Assembly: GCF_025345565.1 (NCBI RefSeq)
Contig: NZ_CP054475.1
Coordinates: forward strand, 369,501 to 433,500
From: Thalassolituus hydrocarboniclasticus
Lineage (GTDB): Bacteria > Pseudomonadota > Gammaproteobacteria > Pseudomonadales > Oceanobacteraceae
Direction of reading: 5' to 3'
Length of the DNA stretch: 64,000 bases
Within the stretch, counting starts at the first letter, position 1. Each line of letters opens with the position of its first letter. The notes beneath the pieces are model-generated. The model was not told the origin of the DNA. It saw only the letters and a program-made list of their open reading frames with translations, and searched no databases. The translations under genes were made by a program, and so were the position numbers. This document shows positions 35,540 through 43,192 of this stretch, piece by piece.

Positions 35540-37090
35540 TCAGGTCGGATCAATAATCCCCTGCGCGATCATATCCAGCGCGGTAATGCTCGGGATAAAG
35601 AAGTAATCGCCACCACGGGTTTCGACCATACGTGGCAGGTGGGTGCAGAAAAACGGTGCTTTACCGTCTTTCGGATTCACCTGAACAATATGCTTGTCGG
35701 TCAGTTTGCCGTTGTTGGCGCCGATTAATACATCGCGGTCGTTACCAAGATGAAAATCGTTGGAGTAATTTACCCACTGCTGCTGCACAAACTCGAACTG
35801 ACGCTCGAGGCTGGCGCTGATGCACATAAAAATAATGCCCTGTTCGCTGTTGTCGTTGGTCAGCTCATCATGGCCGCCATAAGGCAGTCCGCGGCGCATT
35901 AAACGGCGGCGGTCAACCAGTGCACCCGGACGGTCAAAGGCTCCTTTTTCGGTTTCCAGCGAGCCACGGGTATTGGTGCGGCGGATATGAGCACCAATCG
36001 GACATTTTGCTCCGTGCTTATCGTCGTTATAGGTAAAATTAATCCACTGTTCTTCCAGAGCTTTTAACTGACCAACAGCGCAGGCATCACCTTCAGCGGC
36101 TTTTTTCTGTAATTCTGCCATTTTCCGGTCGAGTTCGGCCTTGGCTTTATCATCCGGTGCCAGCACCAGCGGGGCGCCGTTATCCGGCCAGCGACCGGAA
36201 AATTTAGCCATTAATAATTCGCGGCTGCCGTCAAAATCTTTGGCCATATTTTCGACATAGTCGTTAAAGGTTTTTACGTTTTCGTGCAGCTTGCGGTACA
36301 CCATGTAGGTACCGTTGCGTGCCAGCAGGTGCGGTTCCGGTGCCAGAGGGTATTCTTTGGCTTCATCGATATGACCGAGAATAAATTCACCGGTCGCCAG
36401 CGGCTCCCACTTGCCCTTACGGTTCAGTTTACCGCGTCCGGGCAGGCGCTCCGGGTCATGGCCGCAGCCTTCAAAGTAAGGGTTGCCGATACCATCGACA
36501 AAACCAAAATGCTCTTTGGGTGTGGCTTTACCGTTTTCAAAAACGGCAGAGGCATCCTGATAAGGCAGCAGGCTGCCGTTCGGGCCTTTATGACCAGGGC
36601 GGATACTGACGCTGCCCTGTACGTTTTGCATCAGCTCTTCGATCTGGGCGAAGCGTTGTTCCACCGCTTGCTGGGTCTGACCGTTAATGGAAACCCAGGC
36701 GTGTACGGTGTCACCCTGCCATACCGGGTCCCAGTGCTGCGGGCTGCTTGGGCCGTTGTCACCCAGAATGGCGGCACGGGGTTTCATGCCCATTTTAAAT
36801 TCCTGCGGAAAACCGTCGAGGGAGCGGCGCGGTAAGCCCAGGGCACACAGACCGTGATAGGTAAAGGCAATATTGGTGGTGGCTGCTGGCTTATCGGATT
36901 GATCCGGGTGTTTTTTTTCACTCCAGGGTTCGGCGGTGGTGATCAGCGGAATTAACTGCTGCAGAAAATTGCGGCCACCGGCGTAGTCGTGAAATTCGAG
37001 AAAAAAGTAACGTGCCTTGGGGAAACCAAAGCGGCCATAGCCTTTACAGATATTGCCCTGAATATCGTACAGATCGAGAGGTCGGTTCAT
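35540..37090 (-). CDS. DyP-type haem peroxidase
   Basis: The protein has 516 residues, longer than small bacterial DyPs (~300) and nearer the class with extended loops. The diagnostic GxxDG motif is GFVDG at 196-200, in HFGFVDGIGNP. The proximal haem ligand is His368 in CPIGAHIRRTNTRG, with the Arg-rich segment that binds haem propionate. An additional helical charged insert lies at ~312-345. No signal peptide is visible; DyPs are often cytoplasmic or encapsulated. It is the last of three genes in a row with two paralogous unknowns, probably one operon. DyPs oxidise dyes, phenolics or porphyrins with H2O2; the natural substrate here is unknown. Confidence 0.9.
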   Translation of the reverse strand: MNRPLDLYDIQGNICKGYGRFGFPKARYFFLEFHDYAGGRNFLQQLIPLITTAEPWSEKKHPDQSDKPAATTNIAFTYHGLCALGLPRRSLDGFPQEFKMGMKPRAAILGDNGPSSPQHWDPVWQGDTVHAWVSINGQTQQAVEQRFAQIEELMQNVQGSVSIRPGHKGPNGSLLPYQDASAVFENGKATPKEHFGFVDGIGNPYFEGCGHDPERLPGRGKLNRKGKWEPLATGEFILGHIDEAKEYPLAPEPHLLARNGTYMVYRKLHENVKTFNDYVENMAKDFDGSRELLMAKFSGRWPDNGAPLVLAPDDKAKAELDRKMAELQKKAAEGDACAVGQLKALEEQWINFTYNDDKHGAKCPIGAHIRRTNTRGSLETEKGAFDRPGALVDRRRLMRRGLPYGGHDELTNDNSEQGIIFMCISASLERQFEFVQQQWVNYSNDFHLGNDRDVLIGANNGKLTDKHIVQVNPKDGKAPFFCTHLPRMVETRGGDYFFIPSITALDMIAQGIIDPT

Positions 37091-37146
37091 AATCAGTCCT
37101 TGTCGCCAGGCGTGCCGCGCACGCGCTGAATAAATCCCTGGGAAAT

Positions 37147-37776
37147 TCAGTACATGTTTTGCAGACGGGTCTGACCGGGCGCCCAGCTTGGCTGGTCCAG
37201 GTCGGCCAGTTTGATTTCTGCCATCAGGTTATTAAAAGCGGTACGCAGTGCTGCGGCATCCTGCCCCTGATGAGCGAGAGCAAATTCGCTGAAAACCTGT
37301 TTTACATACAACGCTTTCAGTTGCTCTTTTAATGACACATCGGTCGAGCCGTTAAAAAACAGCGTCGTAGTGAGCTGACACTTTTTGATATAGGCGATGA
37401 AATCATCGGCGTTCTGCACTTTGTCAAAGGCGACGGCATATTGCCACAGGCTGCGCACATCGGCTTCGGCGTTATCCCACATGCCTTTCAGATAGGGTTC
37501 CAGCTCACCGTGGAAGTTACTGGTAAATACCAGATACTTGGATTTCAGATGATCGCGGGCAACGTCGTTACCCTGCTGAAAAAACACGTCGTTAAGAATA
37601 AACAGACGGGCAAAATAGGTATTGGGAATACGGGCAAAAGGGCTGCCGGCATCTTCTTCCAGACGCTGAATGCGGCGGCGGGTAATTTTGTCGAATGAGG
37701 TCTGTTCGTCATGGACGCCGTTGATCAGCGGACAGAGCGTGGTCAGGCCGTAGGAATTTCCGAAAGTGTTTGCCAT
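37147..37776 (-). CDS. DyP-linked protein of unknown function (soluble paralogue)
   Basis: The protein has 209 residues with no membrane helix. Its blocks YGLTTLCPL, YFARLFILND, YLVFTSNFHGELEPYL and DFIAYIKKCQL line up in order with YGMNVLTPL, HYARWTIINR, YMLFESNFNGSWDQYI and DFYNYIRFNQI of the neighbouring gene. The two are therefore paralogues from an old tandem duplication. The start is two bases after the upstream stop and uses an AGGAGG site lying in that gene's 3' end. Context suggests a role with the DyP peroxidase. I do not recognise a named family, though similar blocks occur in other DyP-associated proteins as far as I recall. Confidence 0.75.
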   Translation of the reverse strand: MANTFGNSYGLTTLCPLINGVHDEQTSFDKITRRRIQRLEEDAGSPFARIPNTYFARLFILNDVFFQQGNDVARDHLKSKYLVFTSNFHGELEPYLKGMWDNAEADVRSLWQYAVAFDKVQNADDFIAYIKKCQLTTTLFFNGSTDVSLKEQLKALYVKQVFSEFALAHQGQDAAALRTAFNNLMAEIKLADLDQPSWAPGQTRLQNMY

Positions 37777-37778
37777 GC

Positions 37779-38453
37779 TCAGGCCTCCTGCTTGCCGGCC
37801 ACGCGGGCCATCATAAGATTGGCGTGCTGGTGTTCCTGCACCAGTTCGTGCGATGCGCTCATCAGCGGGCTTTCACCCATGCTGCCAAGGTTGTGCTGGT
37901 TTTTGGCAAGAAACTGCTGGTAAGCCTGAAAGAATTCCTCATCACTGAGACTCGCAGTATCTTTCTGGAAATTGTTCAGATTGGTGAATAACGTCTGCGC
38001 CGTTTTTACATCGTTGGCCGCGGCCAGCGGGTAGGCGTTGTAGTAATGGCCACTCTCTATCTGGTTAAAACGGATGTAGTTATAAAAATCGTGCAGCGGG
38101 ATGGATTTCGGGTATTTGATATTCCAGCGCCAGAACATATCGAGGCCGGAGGGAATAGCAAACGAAAAGGAGTCGATGTACTGATCCCAGCTGCCGTTAA
38201 AATTACTTTCAAACAGCATATAGCTGTAGGTCAGTTTTTCTTTTGGTTGGCTTTTATCCAGGCGCGGAAATGACCAGCGGTTAATAATGGTCCAGCGCGC
38301 GTAGTGAATCAGCGACAGGGTCAGCAGGCCCTTAAGGAAACGGGGGAAGGTGATAACCACCACCCAGAAAATCAGTTTTTGCCAGAGGGCAGTCCACCAC
38401 CGCAGCGGGGTGAGTACATTCATACCATAGGCTTTGCCGGCGACGTTCGACAT
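37779..38453 (-). CDS. DyP-linked membrane-associated protein of unknown function
   Basis: I chose ATG 38453 (MSNVAGKAYGM), with AGGA nine bases upstream, rather than the 15-residue longer frame. The protein has 224 residues. After the conserved YGMNVLTPL start, a hydrophobic segment (about residues 22-45) replaces the soluble loop of the paralogue. This one is probably anchored in the membrane. The conserved block YMLFESNFNGSWDQYIDSF follows. It is the first gene of the presumed DyP operon. Function is unknown. Confidence 0.75.
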   Translation of the reverse strand: MSNVAGKAYGMNVLTPLRWWTALWQKLIFWVVVITFPRFLKGLLTLSLIHYARWTIINRWSFPRLDKSQPKEKLTYSYMLFESNFNGSWDQYIDSFSFAIPSGLDMFWRWNIKYPKSIPLHDFYNYIRFNQIESGHYYNAYPLAAANDVKTAQTLFTNLNNFQKDTASLSDEEFFQAYQQFLAKNQHNLGSMGESPLMSASHELVQEHQHANLMMARVAGKQEA

Positions 38454-38568
38454 AGTGAATTCCTTTTCTGGTGCCAGATAAATCGTGCAGTCATGCAAGC
38501 GGCAAAGACTCTAGCGGTTTCTGCGTTGCGGGTAAAGGACGCAGCGACCCTCTTTAGGGCGGGTGCGG

Positions 38569-38832
38569 CTAAAGGTTATCGTCTTCGTTATTGTCCAGTT
38601 CGCGCAGCATTTCCAGCCCCTTGCGCCGCTGTGTACTCAGGATGGAAATCTTTTCTTCCAGTTCCGCCCGTTCCAGTTCGCTGTCGCATTTCTCTAACCT
38701 GGCTTTCAGTTCATGCTGCTTGTGTTTGAGCTTATTCAGCGCGGCGGCCAGTTCTTTGCGCTGGCGCTCTTTATGCCGTTGCTGGTGGTCAAACAGCGCA
38801 TTGAGCTTTTTCACCAGTCGGGAAAATTTCAT
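38569..38832 (-). CDS. Small coiled-coil protein coupled to the Na/Pi cotransporter
   Basis: The protein has 87 residues, almost entirely a charged coiled coil (heptads across LAAALNKLKHKQHELKARL and ELERAELEEKI), with an acidic end. It overlaps the 3' end of the cotransporter gene by four bases, so it is translationally coupled. It could bind the PhoU-like tail of that transporter. The family is not recognised. Confidence 0.7.
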   Translation of the reverse strand: MKFSRLVKKLNALFDHQQRHKERQRKELAAALNKLKHKQHELKARLEKCDSELERAELEEKISILSTQRRKGLEMLRELDNNEDDNL

Positions 38833-40688
38833 AAGCCTTGCTCCGGTGGCGGGGTAGCAGTGTCTTCGTCACTGCGTTGCTGTTCCAGTTGTTTGTTAAT
38901 GGCCGACAGGTCGGCGTGTTCCAGTTGCAGACTTTCCGGTGTGTCGCCCTGTGGGCTCTGCTCATCAATAAACAGATAGCGTGCTGCCTGAATCAGCGCG
39001 CGGCAGACTTCCTGACAGTAGCCTTTATCGGTCATCAGTGAGGTGGCCATCTCGGCGCTGATTTTACGGGTGCGGATCAGACCCTCGATCAGGCTGTCGG
39101 ACTGTTCGCGCTCGCGTTCAGTCAGCAGCAGCTGGTGGTCGAGGGCGAGGCGGCTTTCCACCACGTCATCGATCTGACGTACCTGCTGAATGGCGCGCAG
39201 CACGTCGCCGATCTGCTGCCGCAATTGCTGATAGGCCTGCGCCATATCCGGGTTTTCGCTGTGAATATAAAACAGCAGATTGCGCTGCAGATGTTTGACG
39301 CCTTTGATGGCCTCAATCAGATAGTGATCGGCGGCACGCAACTCGCGCAGCTGTTCATCCTGACGGCCGCTGGCTTTTTCCCGTGCGCTGCTGATGAAAC
39401 TGATGATGGCCGAGTAAATTCCCTTCACCTGTTGTTCGTACAGCTGTTGCAGGTTGGTATGAATGGCTGAGTGACTCTGGTCGCTTAACAGTGCAATCGG
39501 CTGTCCGCGGTGAAATTCATCGGCCTGCCAGCCCAGCCCCTGCAGCACCAGATCGGTGGACAACGCGTACAGGCGGATGCTTTCGCTGCGTGTTACCGCA
39601 ACGGCAGCAGAAGGGGATTCCATCGCCGACTGATTCAGATATTGCGGCTGCATACGGCTGGCAGGGCGTTCCGGCACCAGACGCAACAACCAGCCTTGCA
39701 GACGTGGCAGCTGCGGTACCATCAGCATGACGCCCAGCAGGTTAAACAGGGTATGGAACAAGGCCAGCTTCAGTGTGTAGTTATCGGCGCCGATACCCAG
39801 CAGTACGCTGAGATGTTCAACCAGCCACAACAGCACCGGCATTAACACCAGTGCGACAACACCGGTCAGCAGGTTAAACAGCAAATGTCCGAGAGCAAGC
39901 CGCTTGCCTGCCGTATTGGCGCCAAGGCTGCCCAGCACGGCTGTAACCGTGGTGCCGACGTTGGCGCCGATAGCCAGTGCCAGCGCATCCATATACTGCA
40001 CATGACCGGCCGCCAGCGCGGTCAGGGTTAATACCAGGGTGGCATGGCTGGATTGCATCACCACCGTGGCAATAATGCCGAACAGGGTGAACAGCAGCAG
40101 CCCGGCAATACCCTGTGGGCTGATGGTGCTGAGATCCAGACTGCCCTGCAGTGTGGCAAAGCCATCCTTCATGTAATCAATGCCAAGAAACAGAAACCCC
40201 ATGCCGGCCAGAATATGGCCGATACCGGCGCGGCTCTGATTGGGCTGGAACAGCAGCATGACGCCAAACACCAGCATTGGCATCGCCAGCTGGGAAAGGT
40301 TGATATCAAGACCAAAGCCGGCAATCAGCCAGGCGCCGGTGGTGGTGCCCAGATTTGCACCAAAAATAACGCCCAGCCCGGCACCGAGGTTGATCAGCCC
40401 GGCCGACAGAAAGGAAATGCTCAGCACCGATACCAGTGAGCTGGATTGCATCAGGGTGGTGGCGGCCACACCAAAGAGCAGGGCTTTACCGGTGGTGTTG
40501 GTGGAGCGCTGCAGGACACGTTCGATCAGGCCGCCACTGAAACTCTGGAAGCCACGTTCCAGTGACAGCATGCCGAACAGGAAGATGGCGACACCGGCAG
40601 CAATCTGCTGCAGCTGGGGACTGCTCCACAGGCTGAATGCCAGCAACAGCATAATGACCGGAAAGAGCATGCGCTTGAGCAATTCCAA
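38829..40688 (-). CDS. Na+/phosphate cotransporter family protein with PhoU-like C-terminal domain
   Basis: The protein has 619 residues. The first ~360 form eight to ten membrane helices with two inverted repeats, each holding a Gln-Ser-Ser motif: TTLMQSSSLVSVLS and TVVMQSSHATLVLT. FGANLGTTTGAW and IGANVGTTVTAV follow, the hallmark of NptA/YjbB-type Na+/Pi symporters. The C-terminal ~250 residues are helical and PhoU-like. The apparent start is TTG 40688 with AAGGA nine bases upstream; an ATG seven codons later has no such site. It mediates phosphate uptake or efflux. Its upstream DNA is the DnaA-box-rich stretch described separately. Confidence 0.9.
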   Translation of the reverse strand: MELLKRMLFPVIMLLLAFSLWSSPQLQQIAAGVAIFLFGMLSLERGFQSFSGGLIERVLQRSTNTTGKALLFGVAATTLMQSSSLVSVLSISFLSAGLINLGAGLGVIFGANLGTTTGAWLIAGFGLDINLSQLAMPMLVFGVMLLFQPNQSRAGIGHILAGMGFLFLGIDYMKDGFATLQGSLDLSTISPQGIAGLLLFTLFGIIATVVMQSSHATLVLTLTALAAGHVQYMDALALAIGANVGTTVTAVLGSLGANTAGKRLALGHLLFNLLTGVVALVLMPVLLWLVEHLSVLLGIGADNYTLKLALFHTLFNLLGVMLMVPQLPRLQGWLLRLVPERPASRMQPQYLNQSAMESPSAAVAVTRSESIRLYALSTDLVLQGLGWQADEFHRGQPIALLSDQSHSAIHTNLQQLYEQQVKGIYSAIISFISSAREKASGRQDEQLRELRAADHYLIEAIKGVKHLQRNLLFYIHSENPDMAQAYQQLRQQIGDVLRAIQQVRQIDDVVESRLALDHQLLLTEREREQSDSLIEGLIRTRKISAEMATSLMTDKGYCQEVCRALIQAARYLFIDEQSPQGDTPESLQLEHADLSAINKQLEQQRSDEDTATPPPEQGL

Positions 40689-41385
40689 CGGCGGTAATCC
40701 TTTAATTCCGGACAGAGCAGTCAGTTAACCGAATGGCCTTTTATTCAGCAAGGGAAATTGCTGCGCCAGCACCTGCAGAGGTTGATCTAAGTCGCTGAAA
40801 AAGCAGTTCTTTGTGTGAATAACCTTACAGGGACTCCATTCCTGCAGAGGTCGTTCAGTGAAAGTCTGTTTATTTATGCACAGAATGCTGTGTATAACTA
40901 AGGGATAAGCTGGCGATAACTGCCTTCAGCCCGCAACAGGCCTGTAACGCTTTGATATGGTGCCAGTCCGGCATTGGCCGGATTACCAGAAACCCTTGAA
41001 AATCAAGGCTTTTATGGTGTTTTTTACACAGCTGTCAGGTTTTTCAGAGTAATGCGATGACAAGTTATTTTTTTTAATAATCAGCAGAATTAAGAGTTGT
41101 TTTTAACAGAAAAACTCTTTATATGGCGATTCTGTTACGGTTTACCCACAGAATCTGTGGATAACTTTGAGCATAAGTTGAAGAAAAATCCCCCTGTCCC
41201 CCACGCTTTGTAACACCTGTTTAAATTGTTTAAAAAATGATCAATCGGCGCGCTGCGCAGAGTCTTCTCCGGATAGGCAAACAGTCTGGCGCAAGAGAGA
41301 GTGAAGCTGATGGGGTTATGAGTCAGAGGAGGGATGTGTTTTTCCGGGTATATGCGCACAGCTGCAATGACAACGCAGCAGATCG
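40689..41385. other. Non-coding stretch with clustered DnaA-box-like 9-mers and an AT-rich core (origin-like)
   Basis: No believable gene lies here. 9-mers fitting TTWTNCACA are at 40814-40822 (minus), 40874-40882 (plus), 40889-40897 (minus), 41022-41030 (plus) and 41156-41164 (minus, perfect TTATCCACA). A one-mismatch copy is at 41142-41150. Two of the pairs are arranged alike: box, about six bases beginning GAAT, inverted box, then ATAAC. An AT-rich segment at about 41039-41122 lies between the groups. GATC sites are few. The make-up is that of a replication origin or another DnaA-binding locus. The flanking genes are not the usual dnaA/rpmH or mnmG, so the call is tentative. Confidence 0.5.
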
Positions 41386-41450
41386 CAGGCAATAAAAAAG
41401 CCCGCATATTGCTATGCAGGCTTTTAATATTCGTGGTGCCCAGAGGCGGA
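41386..41450 (-). repeat. Partial duplicate of the tRNA-Phe 3' end plus terminator (copy 1)
   Basis: These 65 bases repeat 41548-41612 with one mismatch (41426 versus 41588). They comprise the tRNA's last 17 bases and its terminator hairpin. After the matching part the sequence breaks into an unrelated insert of about 72 bases. Confidence 0.9.
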
Positions 41451-41520
41451 TAAATCTGTCCGGAACAGATTTGCACAGCCACAGGCTGCCCGCAGGGGCA
41501 GGGCCATGGATGGCTCTGAT
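41451..41520. repeat. Palindrome-bearing insert interrupting the duplicated tRNA remnant
   Basis: It carries a perfect 8-bp inverted repeat AAATCTGT/ACAGATTT (41452-41472, 5-nt centre) and a GGCAGGGCCATGGATGGC-type segment reminiscent of REP-like elements. It is followed at 41521 by a 10-base tRNA T-loop match, GAATCGAACC. Confidence 0.5.
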
Positions 41521-41555
41521 GAATCGAACCTGAGATGACGCCGATTTCAGGCAAT

Positions 41556-41590
41556 AAAAAAGCCCGCATATTGCTATGCAGGCTTTTAGT
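41556..41590 (-). terminator. Terminator of tRNA-Phe
   Basis: On the minus strand a near-perfect stem AAGCCTGCATA/TATGCGGGCTT with a short loop is followed by TTTTTT, a few bases after the CCA end of the tRNA. Confidence 0.88.
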
Positions 41591-41595
41591 ATTCG

Positions 41596-41671
41596 TGGTG
41601 CCCAGAGGCGGAATCGAACCACCGACACGGGGATTTTCAATCCCCTGCTCTACCGACTGAGCTATCTGGGC
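41596..41671 (-). tRNA. tRNA-Phe (anticodon GAA)
   Basis: The 76-nt cloverleaf on the minus strand begins GCCCAGATAGCTCAGTCGG and ends with encoded CCA. The acceptor stem GCCCAGA pairs with TCTGGGC. The anticodon stem-loop GGGGATTGAAAATCCCC gives anticodon GAA. The T-arm holds the invariant GGTTCGATTCC. It is transcribed alone from a strong promoter at 41710-41738 and ends at the hairpin at 41556-41590. Confidence 0.98.
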
Positions 41672-41709
41672 GTCTTGCTGAACAACGTTGTGTTCGTCAA
41701 GTGGCGCGT

Positions 41710-41738
41710 ATTAAACCCGTTGGCTGAGGGAGTGTCAA
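41710..41738 (-). promoter_or_regulatory. Sigma-70 promoter of tRNA-Phe
   Basis: The minus strand has TTGACA (41738-41733), a 17-base spacer and TTTAAT (41715-41710). A GC-rich GCGCC discriminator follows, as in stringently controlled stable-RNA promoters. The transcription start would be roughly 30 bases before the tRNA. Confidence 0.85.
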
Positions 41739-41752
41739 CCCCTGCAATCGGT

Positions 41753-42031
41753 TTATTTATCTTTATTTTCAGGAACATAGCCTTCAGCCATGTCGAACTC
41801 GTCGCCGCTGAAGAATTTGTCCCGTTGTTCGGTCAGATATTTGCGCGCCTGCATATCCATCATATTGAGGTGTTTCTCGTTAATCAGGCGGGTCTGGTGC
41901 GCGGTCCACTCATCCCAGGCCTTCTTTGACACGTGCTGGAAAATTTCTTCGCCCTTTGGGCCGGGGAAGGGCTGGCTGCTCAGGCCTTCAAGTTCCTGTT
42001 GGTACTTTTTGCAGAAAACGGTGCGGGTCAT
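41753..42031 (-). CDS. yggX: Fe(2+)-trafficking protein YggX
   Basis: I set the start at ATG 42031 ([14 protein letters not shown]), with GAGGAA seven bases upstream, instead of the 77-residue longer frame. The product has 92 residues, close to E. coli YggX (91). It contains the conserved Cys7, [12 protein letters not shown], the helix [10 protein letters not shown] and the C-terminal [16 protein letters not shown]. It protects Fe-S clusters and aids iron handling. The start overlaps the mutY stop (ATGA), a conserved pairing: MutY has an Fe-S cluster that YggX is known to help protect. Confidence 0.96.
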   Translation of the reverse strand: MTRTVFCKKYQQELEGLSSQPFPGPKGEEIFQHVSKKAWDEWTAHQTRLINEKHLNMMDMQARKYLTEQRDKFFSGDEFDMAEGYVPENKDK

Positions 42032-43131
42032 AACAATTCCTCGGACGGTATGCCGGATTCGGCGCTGGTGCCGGCCATGCTTTGCAGCAGCATTTTTACC
42101 GGTGCTGCCAGGCCCAGCGTGCTGGGGTTGCGGGGATTGTACCAGTGTTGCTGCTGGTCGCCAGTTTCGCCTACGGCGAGATGGCTGTGCGGCAGAAGGA
42201 TGAGTATCGGCTGAATATGCAGGTGATAGTGGCTGAATGTATGGCGGAAGGGCGTCAGCCACTGCTCTTCATCATCGCCGCTGTGATGATTGAGCTGTTC
42301 CTGCAGCAGTTGCCGGGCCTGTTGTATGTCCTGCGCTTCCGGAAAGCTCCACAAGCCGCCCCAGATGCCTTTTTGCGGGCGCTGCAACAGCAGATATTCG
42401 CCAGCCGGGTTCTGAATCATCAGCAAGAGGCTGTGCTTTTCCGGTTTTTCTTTCTTTGGTTTGCTGTTCGGAAACTGTGTCGGCTTGCCGGTTTGTAAGC
42501 CCTCACATTGTGGTTGCAGCGGGCAGATACCACAGGCGGGTTTGCTGCGTGTGCACAGGGTGGCGCCCAGATCCATCATCGCCTGAGTGTATTCGCGTGA
42601 GCTGTGCTGCGGTGTCAGTTCTTCCGCCAGCGTCCATAACTGGTTCTGTACTTTGGTTTCGCCGGGCCAGCCTTCAATCGCGAAGAAGCGCGTCAGAACG
42701 CGTTTGACGTTGCCGTCGAGAATCGGCGCATTGATATTCATGCTGATGGAGGCGATGGCGGCGGCGGTGGAGCGCCCGATGCCCGGCAGTTCGCTTAAGG
42801 CTTCGACGCTGCGCGGAAACTCGCCGTTAAAGTCGCGCACCACGGCCTGAGCGCAGGCGTGCAGGTTGCGTCCGCGGGCGTAGTAGCCAAGGCCGGTCCA
42901 CAGGTGCAGAACTTCGTCCTGAGTCGCTGCGGCCAGTGCCTGCACATCGGGGAAACGCTGCATAAAGCGTTCAAAATAGGGAATAACGGTGCTGACCTGG
43001 GTTTGCTGCAGCATGATTTCGGAAACCCAGACCCGGTAAGGATTGATCTGTTGCTGCCAGGGCAGGTCTTTGCGGCCGTGTTTGTGATACCAGCCGAGCA
43101 CGGCATCGGCGAAAGAAAATGAGCGCGTCAT
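42028..43131 (-). CDS. mutY: A/G-specific adenine DNA glycosylase MutY
   Basis: The protein has 367 residues (E. coli 350). Features are Glu38 in [12 protein letters not shown], the helix-hairpin-helix [13 protein letters not shown], catalytic Asp139 in [11 protein letters not shown], and the [4Fe-4S] ligands Cys193, 200, 203 and 209 with the C-x6-C-x2-C-x5-C spacing. The C-terminal Nudix-like domain (~230-350) recognises 8-oxoguanine. It removes adenine mispaired with 8-oxoG. It is cotranscribed with yggX downstream. Confidence 0.97.
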   Translation of the reverse strand: MTRSFSFADAVLGWYHKHGRKDLPWQQQINPYRVWVSEIMLQQTQVSTVIPYFERFMQRFPDVQALAAATQDEVLHLWTGLGYYARGRNLHACAQAVVRDFNGEFPRSVEALSELPGIGRSTAAAIASISMNINAPILDGNVKRVLTRFFAIEGWPGETKVQNQLWTLAEELTPQHSSREYTQAMMDLGATLCTRSKPACGICPLQPQCEGLQTGKPTQFPNSKPKKEKPEKHSLLLMIQNPAGEYLLLQRPQKGIWGGLWSFPEAQDIQQARQLLQEQLNHHSGDDEEQWLTPFRHTFSHYHLHIQPILILLPHSHLAVGETGDQQQHWYNPRNPSTLGLAAPVKMLLQSMAGTSAESGIPSEELL

Positions 43132-43192
43132 AAATACAGATGATTAAGATTTGGGCGCCAGTATAGGTATTTCAGCGTTGTGGAACGAGGGC

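Noticed and set aside
41135..41569. 144-residue minus-strand open frame with an internal repeated segment (MRAFLLP...)
   Set aside because: The repeat comes from the duplicated tRNA-Phe tail and terminator, not from a protein; composition is not protein-like.
41323..41640. 105-residue minus-strand open frame overlapping tRNA-Phe
   Set aside because: It runs through the tRNA and its duplicated tail.
42032..42262. 77-residue N-terminal extension of YggX
   Set aside because: It overlaps mutY and is low-complexity; YggX proteins are about 91 residues and start at MTRTVFC.
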